Counted from the stretch's first letter, positions 52,319 to 60,836 are shown. The stretch: 64,000 nt of DNA from Phocicoccus schoeneichii (GCF_014635565.1 NZ_BMDB01000002.1:229787-293786), one strand, 5' to 3'. Notes: generated by a model from the letters alone, not told the origin. Numbers and translations: made by a program.

Positions 52319-53118
52319 TACATTTTACCTCCTTGGTATGTTCTTAAGCCTTGTGGCTCTTCCTCGTGGAAGTCAGATTCTTCAATAATTCCTTCCCAGC
52401 CCATACGTGGACCAGGATAACCCATCATTTTCCAACCTTCCATATTGCGGTTTCCGCCGTACGCTGGATCCGCGTAAACACCCCAAATTGTTGTGTCACG
52501 TAGCAGTTGGAAAAATACATCTGCACGTACACCGTTCATTTTTGCTGATTCATCGTTTGCTTCAAATTTCTTCAGGATTTCATCTTGATCTTTTGTATCA
52601 ATTTCCCAGAAATTTCCGTCGAACTCATCATTTGCTATCTCGTTGATTTTATTTAGACCGAGCTTAAAGATTTCACCGCGATTGAGTTTTTCTTGTATAC
52701 CGAATTTCGGCGTCTTTTCGAAATCGTGTGGCCCATCTGTGTAGTTTTTACCATTGAAGCCCCACCAACTATGACATTGTTTGTCGATAAAATAAGGAAC
52801 ACCAAGTGAGATCGCACCTGGACCTAGGTCATCTTCAGGGAAAATACGTTCTGCTGCAGCTGCTAATGTGTCGAAATCTGAATTTCTACTGAAGAAAACA
52901 CGTGCGTCGGTAAGATTACCTTTCGTAGATTCTGGCGTTTCAGTTGTTCCGCCTTCACCGTGTGGTTCTTGATTTGCGTCACCGAAGTGAGTCACTACAC
53001 CTCCGAGTAAACTACCTGCTAAAATACCGCCTGTAGCCACCCCAGTTGTTTTCAAGAAATCACGTCTTGAGAATTGTTTTTCGTTATTCTCAGGTGGTCT
53101 CTTTTCATCGTTTGACAT
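52318..53118 (-). CDS. Gluconate 2-dehydrogenase subunit 3 family protein with Tat signal
   Basis: A 266-residue small subunit. The twin-arginine signal SRRDFLKTTGVATGG (about residues 17-31) is followed by a hydrophobic stretch ILAGSLLGGVVTHF; the complex is therefore exported folded, with the large subunit presumably carried along. The C-terminal ~190 residues contain the subunit-3 pattern (FFSRNSDFDTLAAAAERIFPEDDLGPGA, broken here as two segments of the family). Its gene precedes the large-subunit gene in the operon. Confidence 0.88.
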   Translation of the reverse strand: MSNDEKRPPENNEKQFSRRDFLKTTGVATGGILAGSLLGGVVTHFGDANQEPHGEGGTTETPESTKGNLTDARVFFSRNSDFDTLAAAAERIFPEDDLGPGAISLGVPYFIDKQCHSWWGFNGKNYTDGPHDFEKTPKFGIQEKLNRGEIFKLGLNKINEIANDEFDGNFWEIDTKDQDEILKKFEANDESAKMNGVRADVFFQLLRDTTIWGVYADPAYGGNRNMEGWKMMGYPGPRMGWEGIIEESDFHEEEPQGLRTYQGGKM

Positions 53119-53287
53119 TGAAATTACCTCCCCTTTATATGCATCAATGATTCTATACCCAAAATGAAATGAACCATATAGTAATAATTCTAACGAATTT
53201 CACAGTTTAGTCAAAATTTAATTACTCATTTAATCATAAAGATATTATAATTAAGTTTAAAAATAAAAATTCATAAATACGTGAAAA

Positions 53288-53335
53288 TTGACAGTTCGAT
53301 TTCGAGGTAGTATAATTATCTCGAGTTCGAATTAA
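53288..53335 (+). promoter_or_regulatory. mhqR promoter with MhqR-type operator
   Basis: A consensus promoter TTGACA (53288-53293), 17 bp, TATAAT (53311-53316) is followed directly by ATCTCGAGTTCGAAT (53318-53332), a near-palindrome matching the MhqR box pattern TATCTCGAATTCGAGATA. A weaker half-site TTCGATTTCGAG lies in the spacer. This allows autorepression. Confidence 0.85.
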
Positions 53336-53349
53336 ATAGAGGTGTAGAA

Positions 53350-53790
53350 ATGAAAGATAGAAATGAAACCTCGTTAAAAGCATTTATTGCATTAAAACGT
53401 ACAAATGATGCCATTGATATTGCAATTCGTAAAGATATTAGAAAATATGGTTTGTCTGTCACGGAGTTTGCAGTACTCGAAGTGCTTTATACAAAAGGCC
53501 CGTTAACGATTCAAACGATTAGAGATCGTATTTTAATCGCAAGTAGCTCTACGACTTATGTCATAGAGAGACTGATTGAAAAAGGTTATGTACTTAAAGA
53601 ACAAGATACTAAAGATAGACGTACGTATTATGCGGGCATTACAGATGAGGGCAGAAAAGTAATGGAAGACATCTTCCCGATGCACGCTGCAATGATTCAA
53701 TCTTTCTTTGATTGTTTAGAAGAAGATGAATTAGAAACATTAAAAGAAGCATTAAAGAAAGTATCCGCTCGAGTATCAAACATCATATGA
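53350..53790 (+). CDS. mhqR: MarR-family repressor of quinone response (MhqR-like)
   Basis: A 146-residue dimeric winged-HTH regulator (DNA-binding region about 50-95: GPLTIQTIRDRILIASSSTT, then DRRTYYAGIT for the wing). It lies directly before two ring-cleaving dioxygenase genes and a carboxylesterase gene, the mhqRED arrangement that staphylococci use for quinone and aldehyde stress. Matching operators occur in front of both mhqR and the dioxygenase genes. Derepression follows exposure to quinone-like electrophiles. Confidence 0.88.
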   Translation: MKDRNETSLKAFIALKRTNDAIDIAIRKDIRKYGLSVTEFAVLEVLYTKGPLTIQTIRDRILIASSSTTYVIERLIEKGYVLKEQDTKDRRTYYAGITDEGRKVMEDIFPMHAAMIQSFFDCLEEDELETLKEALKKVSARVSNII

Positions 53791-53806
53791 TGCTTGAGCA
53801 AAATTT

Positions 53807-53836
53807 TTGCATTATATCTCGAATTCGAAATATAAT
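53807..53836 (+). promoter_or_regulatory. Promoter and MhqR-type operator before the dioxygenase genes
   Basis: TTGCAT (53807-53812), 18-bp spacer and TATAAT (53831-53836). The palindrome TATCTCGAATTCGAAATA (53815-53832) fills the spacer, so bound repressor would block the polymerase. Confidence 0.88.
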
Positions 53837-53871
53837 GGATGTACAAACATAACATAAGGAGTAATTTTATA

Positions 53872-54825
53872 ATGTCAAATGATTTATTAGGTATTCACCA
53901 CGTAACAGCAATGACAGACGATGTAGTAAGAAACTATGAATTTTTTACACAAGTACTTGGAATGAGACTTGTTAAGAAAACAGTTAACCAAGATGATATT
54001 CACACATACCACACATTTTTCGCAGATGACGGCGGAAATGCAGGCACAGATATGACATTCTTTGATTTCCCAGGGCAACCAAAAGGTAAACCTGGCACAA
54101 ACTCAATTTACAGAACGTCATTCCGTGTACCAAGTGATGCGGCTCTTGAATATTATAAAAATAGATTTGAAGCATTCGCTGTAAAACACGAAGACATTTC
54201 TGAAGTATTTGGCAATAAAGTCCTTAGATTTGAAGAAGCAGACGGCCAATTATTCCAATTGATTTCAGATGAAAACGATACTGGCGTAGAGCCGGGCACA
54301 CCATGGAAAAATGGACCAGTTCCTGAAGAATACGCTATCTATGGTCTGGGTCCAATCGAAATCCACGTGTCATATTATGAAGATTTCTTAACTGCATTAA
54401 AACAAATTTATAAGATGAAAGAGATCCATAAAGATGATGAGTTTGCAGTATTAGAAGTTGGAGAAGGCGGAAATGGTGCACGCGTATTCCTTTATAACGA
54501 CCAAGATTCTGAGGCAATCCAAGGATACGGAGAAGTCCATCACGTATCCTTCAGAGTAAAAGATGACGCAGCGATTGAAGAGTGGGAAGAGCGTTACAAA
54601 GGTATGGGTATTCCAAACTCAACAATTATTGACCGTTTTTACTTCAAAGCATTATACGCAAGAATCGGACATATCTTAATAGAGATTTCTACAGATGGTC
54701 CAGGATTCGCAACAGACGAACCATACGAAACGATGGGAGAATCTCTAGCTTTACCACCATTACTCGAACCAAAACGCGAGTACATCGAAAGTCAAATCAG
54801 AATGTTTGATACGACAACAAATTAA
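53872..54825 (+). CDS. mhqE: Ring-cleaving dioxygenase, VOC superfamily (MhqE/MhqO-like), copy 1
   Basis: A 317-residue protein of two vicinal-oxygen-chelate halves. Start LLGIHHVTAMTDDVVRNYEFF provides the first metal His; HHVSFRVKDDAAIEEWEERY opens the second half with another His, and HILIEISTDGPGFATDEPYE supplies the Glu. Such enzymes detoxify hydroquinones. ATG 53872 follows AAGGAGT; an in-frame codon at 53839 lies within the promoter's transcribed leader. Homologous to the next gene (about two thirds identical in the visible blocks). Confidence 0.88.
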   Translation: MSNDLLGIHHVTAMTDDVVRNYEFFTQVLGMRLVKKTVNQDDIHTYHTFFADDGGNAGTDMTFFDFPGQPKGKPGTNSIYRTSFRVPSDAALEYYKNRFEAFAVKHEDISEVFGNKVLRFEEADGQLFQLISDENDTGVEPGTPWKNGPVPEEYAIYGLGPIEIHVSYYEDFLTALKQIYKMKEIHKDDEFAVLEVGEGGNGARVFLYNDQDSEAIQGYGEVHHVSFRVKDDAAIEEWEERYKGMGIPNSTIIDRFYFKALYARIGHILIEISTDGPGFATDEPYETMGESLALPPLLEPKREYIESQIRMFDTTTN

Positions 54826-54837
54826 GGAGTTGAGTGT

Positions 54838-55788
54838 ATGTATCCAATTTTAGGCACACATCACGTTTCGGCAATGACGGATGATATCGAACGTAACTAT
54901 AAATTTTTTACAGCAATTGTTGGGATGAGACTGGTAAAAAAGACAGTCAACCAAGATGATCCAAGAACGTATCATGCGTTTTACTCAGACGATGTTGGGT
55001 CTATGGGTACAGACATGACGTTCTTCGATATTCCGGGTCAAAGACCTGGGGTAACAGGGAACAACTCTATATATAGAGCGTCTTTCAGAGTGCCGACTGA
55101 CGAAGCACTTGAATATTTTAAGAAGAGATTCGAAGATCACGATGTAAAAGTCGATGAAATCACGGAGCTGTTCGGAAAGAAAATCTTAAGATTTGAAGAA
55201 CCCGATGGAATGAAGTATTTCCTGATTTCAGATGAAAACGATCATTCAAAATTAACTGGAACTCCGTGGCAAGACGGGCCGGTACCTAAAGAGTATGCTG
55301 TTCACGCGTTAGGTCCAGTCGAAATTCACACGAAATACCACGATGTAATGGTAGAAACGCTCACAGAGCTATATGGTTTTTATCTTTCAAAAGAAGAAGG
55401 AGACTATGCACTTCTTGAGGTTCAGGATGGCGGAAATGAAGCGAGCATTATTTTAAAGAAAAGTGATGAGAAATCTGCAAGACCAGGATACGGTGAAATT
55501 CATCATGTCGCCCTAACAGTCGAAGATATGGATGCGTTGAAATATTGGGAAAACATCTATGAGTCTAGAGGAATGAATCACTCTGGAATTAAAGACAGAT
55601 TTTATTTTGGTGCGCTGTATGTGCGCATTAAGCACATCTTGTTTGAGTTATCGACGAAGGGTCCAGGATTTATGACGGATGAGCCGTATGAAACACTTGG
55701 AGAAAACCTTGCATTACCCCCTTTCTTAGAGAAAAATAGGGCTCAAATAGAAAGAGATTTAAAACCATTTGAAACGAGGAGAAACTAA
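54838..55788 (+). CDS. Ring-cleaving dioxygenase, VOC superfamily, copy 2
   Basis: A 316-residue paralogue of the preceding protein, colinear throughout: GTHHVSAMTDDIERNYKFF, HHVALTVEDMDALKYWENIY and HILFELSTKGPGFMTDEPYE keep the metal ligands. Starts 12 bases after copy 1 with AAGGAGT in the spacer. The usual staphylococcal locus has a single dioxygenase, so this duplication may widen the range of quinones handled. Confidence 0.88.
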   Translation: MYPILGTHHVSAMTDDIERNYKFFTAIVGMRLVKKTVNQDDPRTYHAFYSDDVGSMGTDMTFFDIPGQRPGVTGNNSIYRASFRVPTDEALEYFKKRFEDHDVKVDEITELFGKKILRFEEPDGMKYFLISDENDHSKLTGTPWQDGPVPKEYAVHALGPVEIHTKYHDVMVETLTELYGFYLSKEEGDYALLEVQDGGNEASIILKKSDEKSARPGYGEIHHVALTVEDMDALKYWENIYESRGMNHSGIKDRFYFGALYVRIKHILFELSTKGPGFMTDEPYETLGENLALPPFLEKNRAQIERDLKPFETRRN

Positions 55789-55790
55789 GG

Positions 55791-56384
55791 ATGGAATATA
55801 TTTTTAAACCAGGTATAAAAGGTAAACCAGTATTTGTGCTGTTGCACGGTACAGGCGGAGACGAGCGCGATCTTTTGCCCCTTGCTGAAATGTTAGATAA
55901 AGATTACGGCGTTTTATCGGTTCGCGGACAAGAACCGGAAAACGGTATGAACCGATTTTTTAAGAGAACAGGTATGGGACAGTATGATCTTGAAAACCTA
56001 GACTTTAGAGGACATGAGTTGCTTGATTTTGTGAAAGAACAAGCAGAGAAGAACGACTTTAATGTTGAAGATGCGATTTTTGTTGGATTCTCAAACGGAT
56101 CTAATATCGCAATTAATATGTTATTACGAGAAGACGCGAATTTTAAACGTGCAATTTTATTCGCGCCACTGTATTCAATTGAACTCGATGATAAGAAGGA
56201 CTTAAGTGGACTTGATGTGTTTATCTCCATGGGTAAAAATGATCCGATGGCAAGCATGCGTGACAATGAAACGGTGATTGAACTGTTTAAATCACGTGGT
56301 GCTAGGGTAGAAGAGTATTGGGTGAATGGCCATGAATTGACAGGTGACGCAGTGATGGCTGCGAAGTATTGGCTAAACAAATAA
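55791..56384 (+). CDS. mhqD: Phospholipase/carboxylesterase family hydrolase (MhqD-like)
   Basis: A 197-residue alpha/beta hydrolase. LLHGTGGDERDLLPLAEML gives the oxyanion region, VGFSNGSNIAINMLL the nucleophile elbow (Ser near 101), the Asp lies in GKNDPMAS and the His in VNGHELTGD. It completes the mhqR-dioxygenase-mhqD operon, starting 2 bases after the previous stop. Confidence 0.9.
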   Translation: MEYIFKPGIKGKPVFVLLHGTGGDERDLLPLAEMLDKDYGVLSVRGQEPENGMNRFFKRTGMGQYDLENLDFRGHELLDFVKEQAEKNDFNVEDAIFVGFSNGSNIAINMLLREDANFKRAILFAPLYSIELDDKKDLSGLDVFISMGKNDPMASMRDNETVIELFKSRGARVEEYWVNGHELTGDAVMAAKYWLNK

Positions 56385-56400
56385 AAACGAGGTGAGTATA

Positions 56401-56673
56401 ATGGATGTAAAACAAAATGAACATCAGTTTTATGTTGGAGAACTCGAGAAACCAGACGCGTTTATGAAGTTTAACGTAGAAGAAGACGTGCTCGACATCA
56501 AAAGTACGTGGGTGTCAGAAGACTTACGCGGAGAAGGCGTGGGCGAAACACTTTTTAAAGAAGTTGTAGAATACGCGAGAGACAACAACTTGAAATTGAA
56601 GACCGACGCGACGTGCTCATTTGGAGTCACGATGATAAAAAGACACAAAAATAAACTAGAAGACGTGTTGTAA
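56401..56673 (+). CDS. Small GNAT-like N-acetyltransferase (YjdJ type)
   Basis: A 90-residue protein. KSTWVSEDLRGEGVGETLFKE carries the acetyl-CoA loop (RGEGVG) and LKTDATCSFGVTMIKRH the later conserved block, as in short one-domain acetyltransferases with a single active-site Cys. ATG 56401 follows CGAGGTGAG. It is the last gene of the mhq operon; substrate unknown. Confidence 0.85.
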   Translation: MDVKQNEHQFYVGELEKPDAFMKFNVEEDVLDIKSTWVSEDLRGEGVGETLFKEVVEYARDNNLKLKTDATCSFGVTMIKRHKNKLEDVL

Positions 56674-56701
56674 GATATTGGGGATTGAGTAGAGACTGGA
56701 G

Positions 56702-56738
56702 ACCGCTGGCGCGAGGAGAAGCGCTGGTGGTTTTTTTG
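56702..56738 (+). terminator. Terminator of the mhq operon
   Basis: ACCGCTGGCGC (56702-56712) pairs with GCGCTGGTGGT (56721-56731) using several G-U pairs, followed by TTTTTTT. Confidence 0.85.
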
Positions 56739-56833
56739 TTTATGGGGAGTGGTGCGGTGGTGCGTCGAGAGTGGTTGTTGCGGTAAACTCTGTTTTTATC
56801 TTATTAGGGTCTAAAATTTTACTCGGAGACTTG

Positions 56834-56960
56834 TTTTTATCTAAAATTTGAATATGAAAACCAAATCCCTACCTTAAACTGTTGGAAACTACAATATAAA
56901 GGCAGGATAAAATTAGTATCCTACCACTAATACTTGATGAATCATGATTAGAGTAAGGAT
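56834..56960. repeat. Right arm of the ~126-bp inverted repeat
   Basis: Near-exact reverse complement of 50325-50450. It leads directly into the inverted copy of the 52-bp array at 56965-57460. The adjoining 56739-56833 shows nothing recognisable. Confidence 0.9.
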
Positions 56961-56964
56961 CTGA

Positions 56965-57460
56965 AGAGTATCTTCGTGCTAATGTCTCCCAAATCACAAT
57001 TACCGCAAAGATCTGAAGGGTATCTTCGCGCTAATGTCTCTCAAATCACGATTAGCGCAATGATCTGAAGTGTATCTTCGTGCTAATGTCTCCCAAATCA
57101 CAATTACCGCAAAGATCTGAAGAGTATCTTCGCGCTAATGTCTCCCAAATCACGATTAGCGCAATGATCTGAAGGGTATCTTCGTGCTAATGTCTCCCAA
57201 ATCACGATTAGCGCAATGATGTTGAGAGTATCTTCGCGCTAATACCTCTCAAATCACAATTACCGCAAAGATCTGAAGAGTATCTTCGTGCTAATGTCTC
57301 CCAAATCACGATTAGCGCAATGATCTGAAGAGTATCTTCGCGCTAATGTCTCCCAAATCACGATTAGCGCAACAATCTAGAGGGTATCTTCGCGCTAATG
57401 TCTCCCAAATCACGATTAGCGCAAAGATCTGAAGAGTATCTTCGCACTAAAATATACTTT
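56965..57460. repeat. Tandem array with 52-bp period, 9 units plus a partial one (inverted partner)
   Basis: The landmark AATGTC (reverse complement of GACATT) recurs every 52 bp at 56981, 57033, 57085, 57137, 57189, 57241, 57293, 57345 and 57397; a decayed tenth unit is at 57449. Units equal the reverse complement of those at 49281-50199, including the GCGCTAAT/ATTAGCGC dyad. Confidence 0.95.
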
Positions 57461-57542
57461 CTATCAATTAGCGCCAGAATACTCTCTGACATATTGTACA
57501 AAGATAAAAACACGCGGCCGACTCATCTTCGAGTGGCGCATG

Positions 57543-57734
57543 TTAGTGTTTTTTCTTCATGTTTTCATCTATTTTAATTAACGTCGTAGTTAAGCCGGTG
57601 ATGAGTAGGAATATGGTGAGTATGTTCAACATTCTTTCGTGCTTGAGACCTTGAAAAGGACCGAGAAAATCAAAAAGTAGTATGATTCCCCCAGTGATTA
57701 TTACTGCAATTAATACAATTCCCCACCATTTCAT
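57543..57734 (-). CDS. Small membrane protein, 63 aa
   Basis: Two hydrophobic segments (about residues 3-22 and 36-54) separated by a short polar loop GPFQGLKHERM, ending in a basic tail MKKKH. TGGAGA lies at correct distance before the ATG. A hairpin with T-run (57506-57545, minus strand) follows. No family recognised. Confidence 0.6.
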   Translation of the reverse strand: MKWWGIVLIAVIITGGIILLFDFLGPFQGLKHERMLNILTIFLLITGLTTTLIKIDENMKKKH

Positions 57735-57798
57735 AGTTTCTCCACCTTTGTAGTCTACTTACTCTACCTTTACACTAAATGATAAAATCCAAAACAAA

Positions 57799-57842
57799 AA
57801 AGAATGCCGGGACGCGTCAACCGCGCTACAACCAGCATTCTT
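57799..57842 (-). terminator. Terminator of the Fe/2-oxoglutarate dioxygenase gene
   Basis: AAGAATGC at 57800-57807 pairs with GCATTCTT at 57835-57842, with a second inner stem (GACGCG/CGCGCT region); on the minus strand it is followed by TTTTTTGTTTTG. Confidence 0.82.
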
Positions 57843-57848
57843 CCTATC

Positions 57849-58613
57849 TTACTCTTCCATTTCTGCGACGACTGTTAATTGGTAGTCGATTAAGATAACA
57901 CTTCTGCGACCTGCTTCGTCTAAAGGGCCTCTCGTAATCGGTGATACGTAGTGACTGACTTTCTTATCATTCACTCCATATGATTCGAGGGGTTCCGTAA
58001 TTTCAAATACGTCATGGAGTTGTCCGTCTTTTGTTTCTTCTGGCAACATGTGACGTACTTCCGGAATTCCAATTGCGTTCGTTCCGCCTTCAACGTTATA
58101 ACGCTCGATCAAGTGCGCGAACGTAAATGGTTCACCGTCTTGATGTAAACTGTTTGGGCTCGACACTGCAATATCATCGGCTTTTTCCACATTCAGTTTT
58201 ACGAAGTGTACGCCGACATGGATGGGCATGATTTTATCTTGTTCATTCCAAAATGTTTTTTCGTAATCTGCCATGATAATTTTTTGAAGCAGCTTATTCT
58301 CTAAAACTTCCGCATCAATCGCTGGGAATTCTCTATAATCTCCAGGATGCTCCGGGTTAAATTTCCCTTGGAAATATGCCGCGAGTTCCACGCCATCACG
58401 CTCCACATTTGGCAACCACTCAATTGTTTTTGAGGTCGGCAAAACGAGTGCGCGTGAATATCTACGGTATCTGTTCAGACCAACCGCATACTCATCTTTT
58501 GGTAAATCTTCAAAGTATTTTAGTAGCGCGTCATAGTCTTCTTCGATGCCATCATACGCGAGTTCTTTCATATAATCATAACGTGCAAACCCAGTCGTTT
58601 GTAATTCGTTCAT
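57849..58613 (-). CDS. 2-Oxoglutarate/Fe(II) dioxygenase family protein (2OG-Fe_Oxy_2, amino-acid hydroxylase-like)
   Basis: A 254-residue protein. The metal motif HxD is in SLHQDGEPFTFAHLIERYN (about residue 160), the distal His in KKVSHYVSPI (about 220) and the 2-oxoglutarate Arg in TRGPLDEAGRRSVILIDYQL. This matches the family of free amino-acid hydroxylases such as isoleucine 4-hydroxylase of Bacillus. Substrate unknown. The stop lies 6 bases after the terminator. Probably co-directional and possibly co-transcribed with the flavin oxidoreductase gene upstream (18-bp gap). Confidence 0.82.
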   Translation of the reverse strand: MNELQTTGFARYDYMKELAYDGIEEDYDALLKYFEDLPKDEYAVGLNRYRRYSRALVLPTSKTIEWLPNVERDGVELAAYFQGKFNPEHPGDYREFPAIDAEVLENKLLQKIIMADYEKTFWNEQDKIMPIHVGVHFVKLNVEKADDIAVSSPNSLHQDGEPFTFAHLIERYNVEGGTNAIGIPEVRHMLPEETKDGQLHDVFEITEPLESYGVNDKKVSHYVSPITRGPLDEAGRRSVILIDYQLTVVAEMEE

Positions 58614-58631
58614 AAGGTAACTGTCCTTTCA

Positions 58632-59630
58632 TTAGTATCCGCGTTCATACTGCTTCGTTACAAATCGATGTTTGTCATCATGATTCGCTACCCAATAAGG
58701 ATCACGCAGTAATACACGGCCAAGCGCAACAAGGTCAGCGGATTCTAACGCTGCCTCTGCGTCTTTTACATCATCTAGTATACCAACAGCAATTACCGGG
58801 ATGTCTACCTTTTCTCTAATTTCTTTCGCAAAAGGTACCATGTAACCTGGCTCAACCGTTCCAAGACGCGCTTTGTCCGGCTGTCCTTCACCACCCGCAG
58901 ACACATGAATGAAGTCTACTCCTGCATTTTTAAACTGTTCCGCAAGATAAACACCATGGCTAAGATCGTATCCGTCAGTCGCATATTCTTTTGCAGACAT
59001 ACGAATCGCGAGTGGCATACCCTCAGGAATTTCCTCTTTCACACGTTCAATCACTTTACGACCGAATAGACTTAAATCTTCACCAAATTCATCTGTACGA
59101 TTATTTGTTCTCTTAGATGAAAACTGGTGAATTAAATACCCATGAGCGCCATGAATTTCAATTGAATCCACACCAGCTTCAATCGCACGACGTGCCGATT
59201 GCCCGAACTTTTCAATCATCTCATACACTTCTTTAGTTGAAAGCGCTCGAGGTGTCTTGTATTTATCGCTATAACGAATATCCGACGCAGACACTGGTGT
59301 CTCAGCATCCGTCGCCTTACGACCTGCATGGGCAATCTGAATACTCACTTTCGCCCCATGTGCATGTACCGAATCAACAATCCCTTTAAATGCTTCAATC
59401 TGACCGTCTTCCCAAAGCCCGAGACAGTTGTCCGTTATACGACCATCTGGTTCAACGTTCGTCATCTCTATGACGATAAACCCAACGCCACCAACCGCAC
59501 GCGTCGTGTAGTGGACGTGGTGCCAGTCATTTGGATAGCCATCTGTCGCACTATACTGACACATCGGCGCCATTACGACCTTATTTTTTAACTCTAAATT
59601 TTTGATTTTGTATGGTTCAAAAATTTTCAT
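58632..59630 (-). CDS. namA: NADPH-dependent flavin oxidoreductase, old yellow enzyme family (NamA/YqjM-like)
   Basis: A 332-residue FMN enzyme that reduces activated double bonds and nitro compounds. Blocks: VVMAPMCQYSATDG with the redox-tuning Cys, VSIQIAHAGRKA (substrate His pair), DSIEIHGAHGYLIHQF and ADLVALGRVLLRDPYW. The start is placed at ATG 59630 after GAGGAGTGA; the frame stays open far upstream but that part is antisense to the surface-protein gene. Relevant to quinone or electrophile stress like the mhq genes. Confidence 0.93.
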   Translation of the reverse strand: MKIFEPYKIKNLELKNKVVMAPMCQYSATDGYPNDWHHVHYTTRAVGGVGFIVIEMTNVEPDGRITDNCLGLWEDGQIEAFKGIVDSVHAHGAKVSIQIAHAGRKATDAETPVSASDIRYSDKYKTPRALSTKEVYEMIEKFGQSARRAIEAGVDSIEIHGAHGYLIHQFSSKRTNNRTDEFGEDLSLFGRKVIERVKEEIPEGMPLAIRMSAKEYATDGYDLSHGVYLAEQFKNAGVDFIHVSAGGEGQPDKARLGTVEPGYMVPFAKEIREKVDIPVIAVGILDDVKDAEAALESADLVALGRVLLRDPYWVANHDDKHRFVTKQYERGY

Positions 59631-59736
59631 TTTCTCACTCCTCATAAAATTAATTTTGAGATAAAAAACAAGGTTTGTCACGTGTGACGACTCATGTATA
59701 ATAAAAGGGATAGAAATTAAAAGGAGAACTTTGCTG

Positions 59737-60531
59737 ATGAAGAAATGGCTGCCGATTATTCTGATTTCAATAATGCTTGCTAGTACTGCTGTGGCAGATG
59801 AAACAACTGTAGACGACACGACAACAAACCCAGAAGAAAACACAACTGAAACGCCGACAGATGGATATGAAAATCCAAATACAGGCACAGATACTGAAGA
59901 CAACACAGATCCAGGTACGACAGACCCAGGTAACTATAATGAAGACCCGTCAGTACAAGATCCTGCGACAGGTGAAGAGAATACTTACGACAACTCGTAC
60001 GACAATAACACATATGAAGAACCGACGTATGAAGAGCCTGTGTACGAAGAACCAACTTATGAAGAGCCAGTCTATGAAGAACCTACTGAAGAAGAACCAC
60101 TAACTGAAGAAATCAAAACAGAACGCTTTGTCATCAAAGGACAAGTTAAGATAAATGGTGAATTAGCAAAAGATGTTGAAGTCGTAGTGACAGGTGACGC
60201 TGAACAAACTGTACAAACAAACGATAACGGTAAATTTGAATTTACAGAATTATCACCTGGGAAATATACAGTTTCTGTAAATTATGAGGAAAGTGAAGCA
60301 GACATTTCACCGATTGAAATAGAAATCACTGACCGCGACAAAGTAAATATCAATTTTGATATTACGAGCGACGAGAAAAAAGAAGAGAAAACTAAAAAAG
60401 AATCACTCATTAAATCTGAGGATTCTAAAGAAGATGAAGGCATGCCAACTTATTTAAAGTGGCTGATTGTAGTAGTATCAATTCTCATCCCAGTTTCAGT
60501 CATTCTTTATTTCGTTTTTAAAAGGAATTAA
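59737..60531 (+). CDS. Surface protein with Glu/Pro/Tyr repeats, carboxypeptidase-regulatory-like domain and C-terminal membrane anchor
   Basis: A 264-residue exported protein. Signal peptide (about 1-20, ending VADE), a long acidic Thr/Asn/Pro-rich stalk with repeated EEPTYEEPVY units (about 90-120), then a CarboxypepD_reg-like beta domain (about 130-210: VIKGQVKINGELAKDVEVVV, FEFTELSPGKYTVSV), and a C-terminal membrane helix (WLIVVVSILIPVSVILYFVF) with basic end KRN. There is no LPXTG motif, so it is membrane- rather than wall-anchored. ATG 59737 is best spaced from AAGGAG; TTG 59731 is closer. Confidence 0.75.
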   Translation: MKKWLPIILISIMLASTAVADETTVDDTTTNPEENTTETPTDGYENPNTGTDTEDNTDPGTTDPGNYNEDPSVQDPATGEENTYDNSYDNNTYEEPTYEEPVYEEPTYEEPVYEEPTEEEPLTEEIKTERFVIKGQVKINGELAKDVEVVVTGDAEQTVQTNDNGKFEFTELSPGKYTVSVNYEESEADISPIEIEITDRDKVNINFDITSDEKKEEKTKKESLIKSEDSKEDEGMPTYLKWLIVVVSILIPVSVILYFVFKRN

Positions 60532-60568
60532 GTTGAAAATAAAAAAATACTTTGTTATTATTAAACGT

Positions 60569-60836
60569 ACCGTGCTAAGTGGGGAATTAGCGGTGCCCTG
60601 TACTTGCAATCCGCTCTAGCAAGACCGAATTCCACTTCTGAGGAATTGGATGTGAGGACTGCCGCTTACCAGAGGTGTTGAGATCTCGGTCCTATGCAAT
60701 AGAACGTCATGAACCATGTCAGGTCCGGAAGGAAGCAGCATTAAGTGACCCATTCTATGTGCCGTAGGGTAGCCGAGGTTGAGCTGAAAGTAAGCGTAAC
60801 GCTTGTGTTAAATATTCGAAGAAGTGGTGCACGGCT
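60569..60836 (+). ncRNA. ffs: Signal recognition particle RNA, large bacterial type
   Basis: About 268 bases with the Alu domain at both ends (CCGTGCTAAGTGGGGAATTA, GTGCCCTGTA) and the conserved domain IV GTCAGGTCCGGAAGGAAGCA followed by GCATTAAGTGA. This long form with Alu domain is typical of Bacillus and Staphylococcus. It acts with Ffh in co-translational targeting. It precedes dnaX as in staphylococci. Confidence 0.96.

Noticed and set aside
59631..59906. N-terminal extension of the old yellow enzyme gene
   Set aside because: The extra 92 codons are antisense to the surface-protein gene and its promoter region; a good ribosome site directly precedes ATG 59630 and the family starts there.
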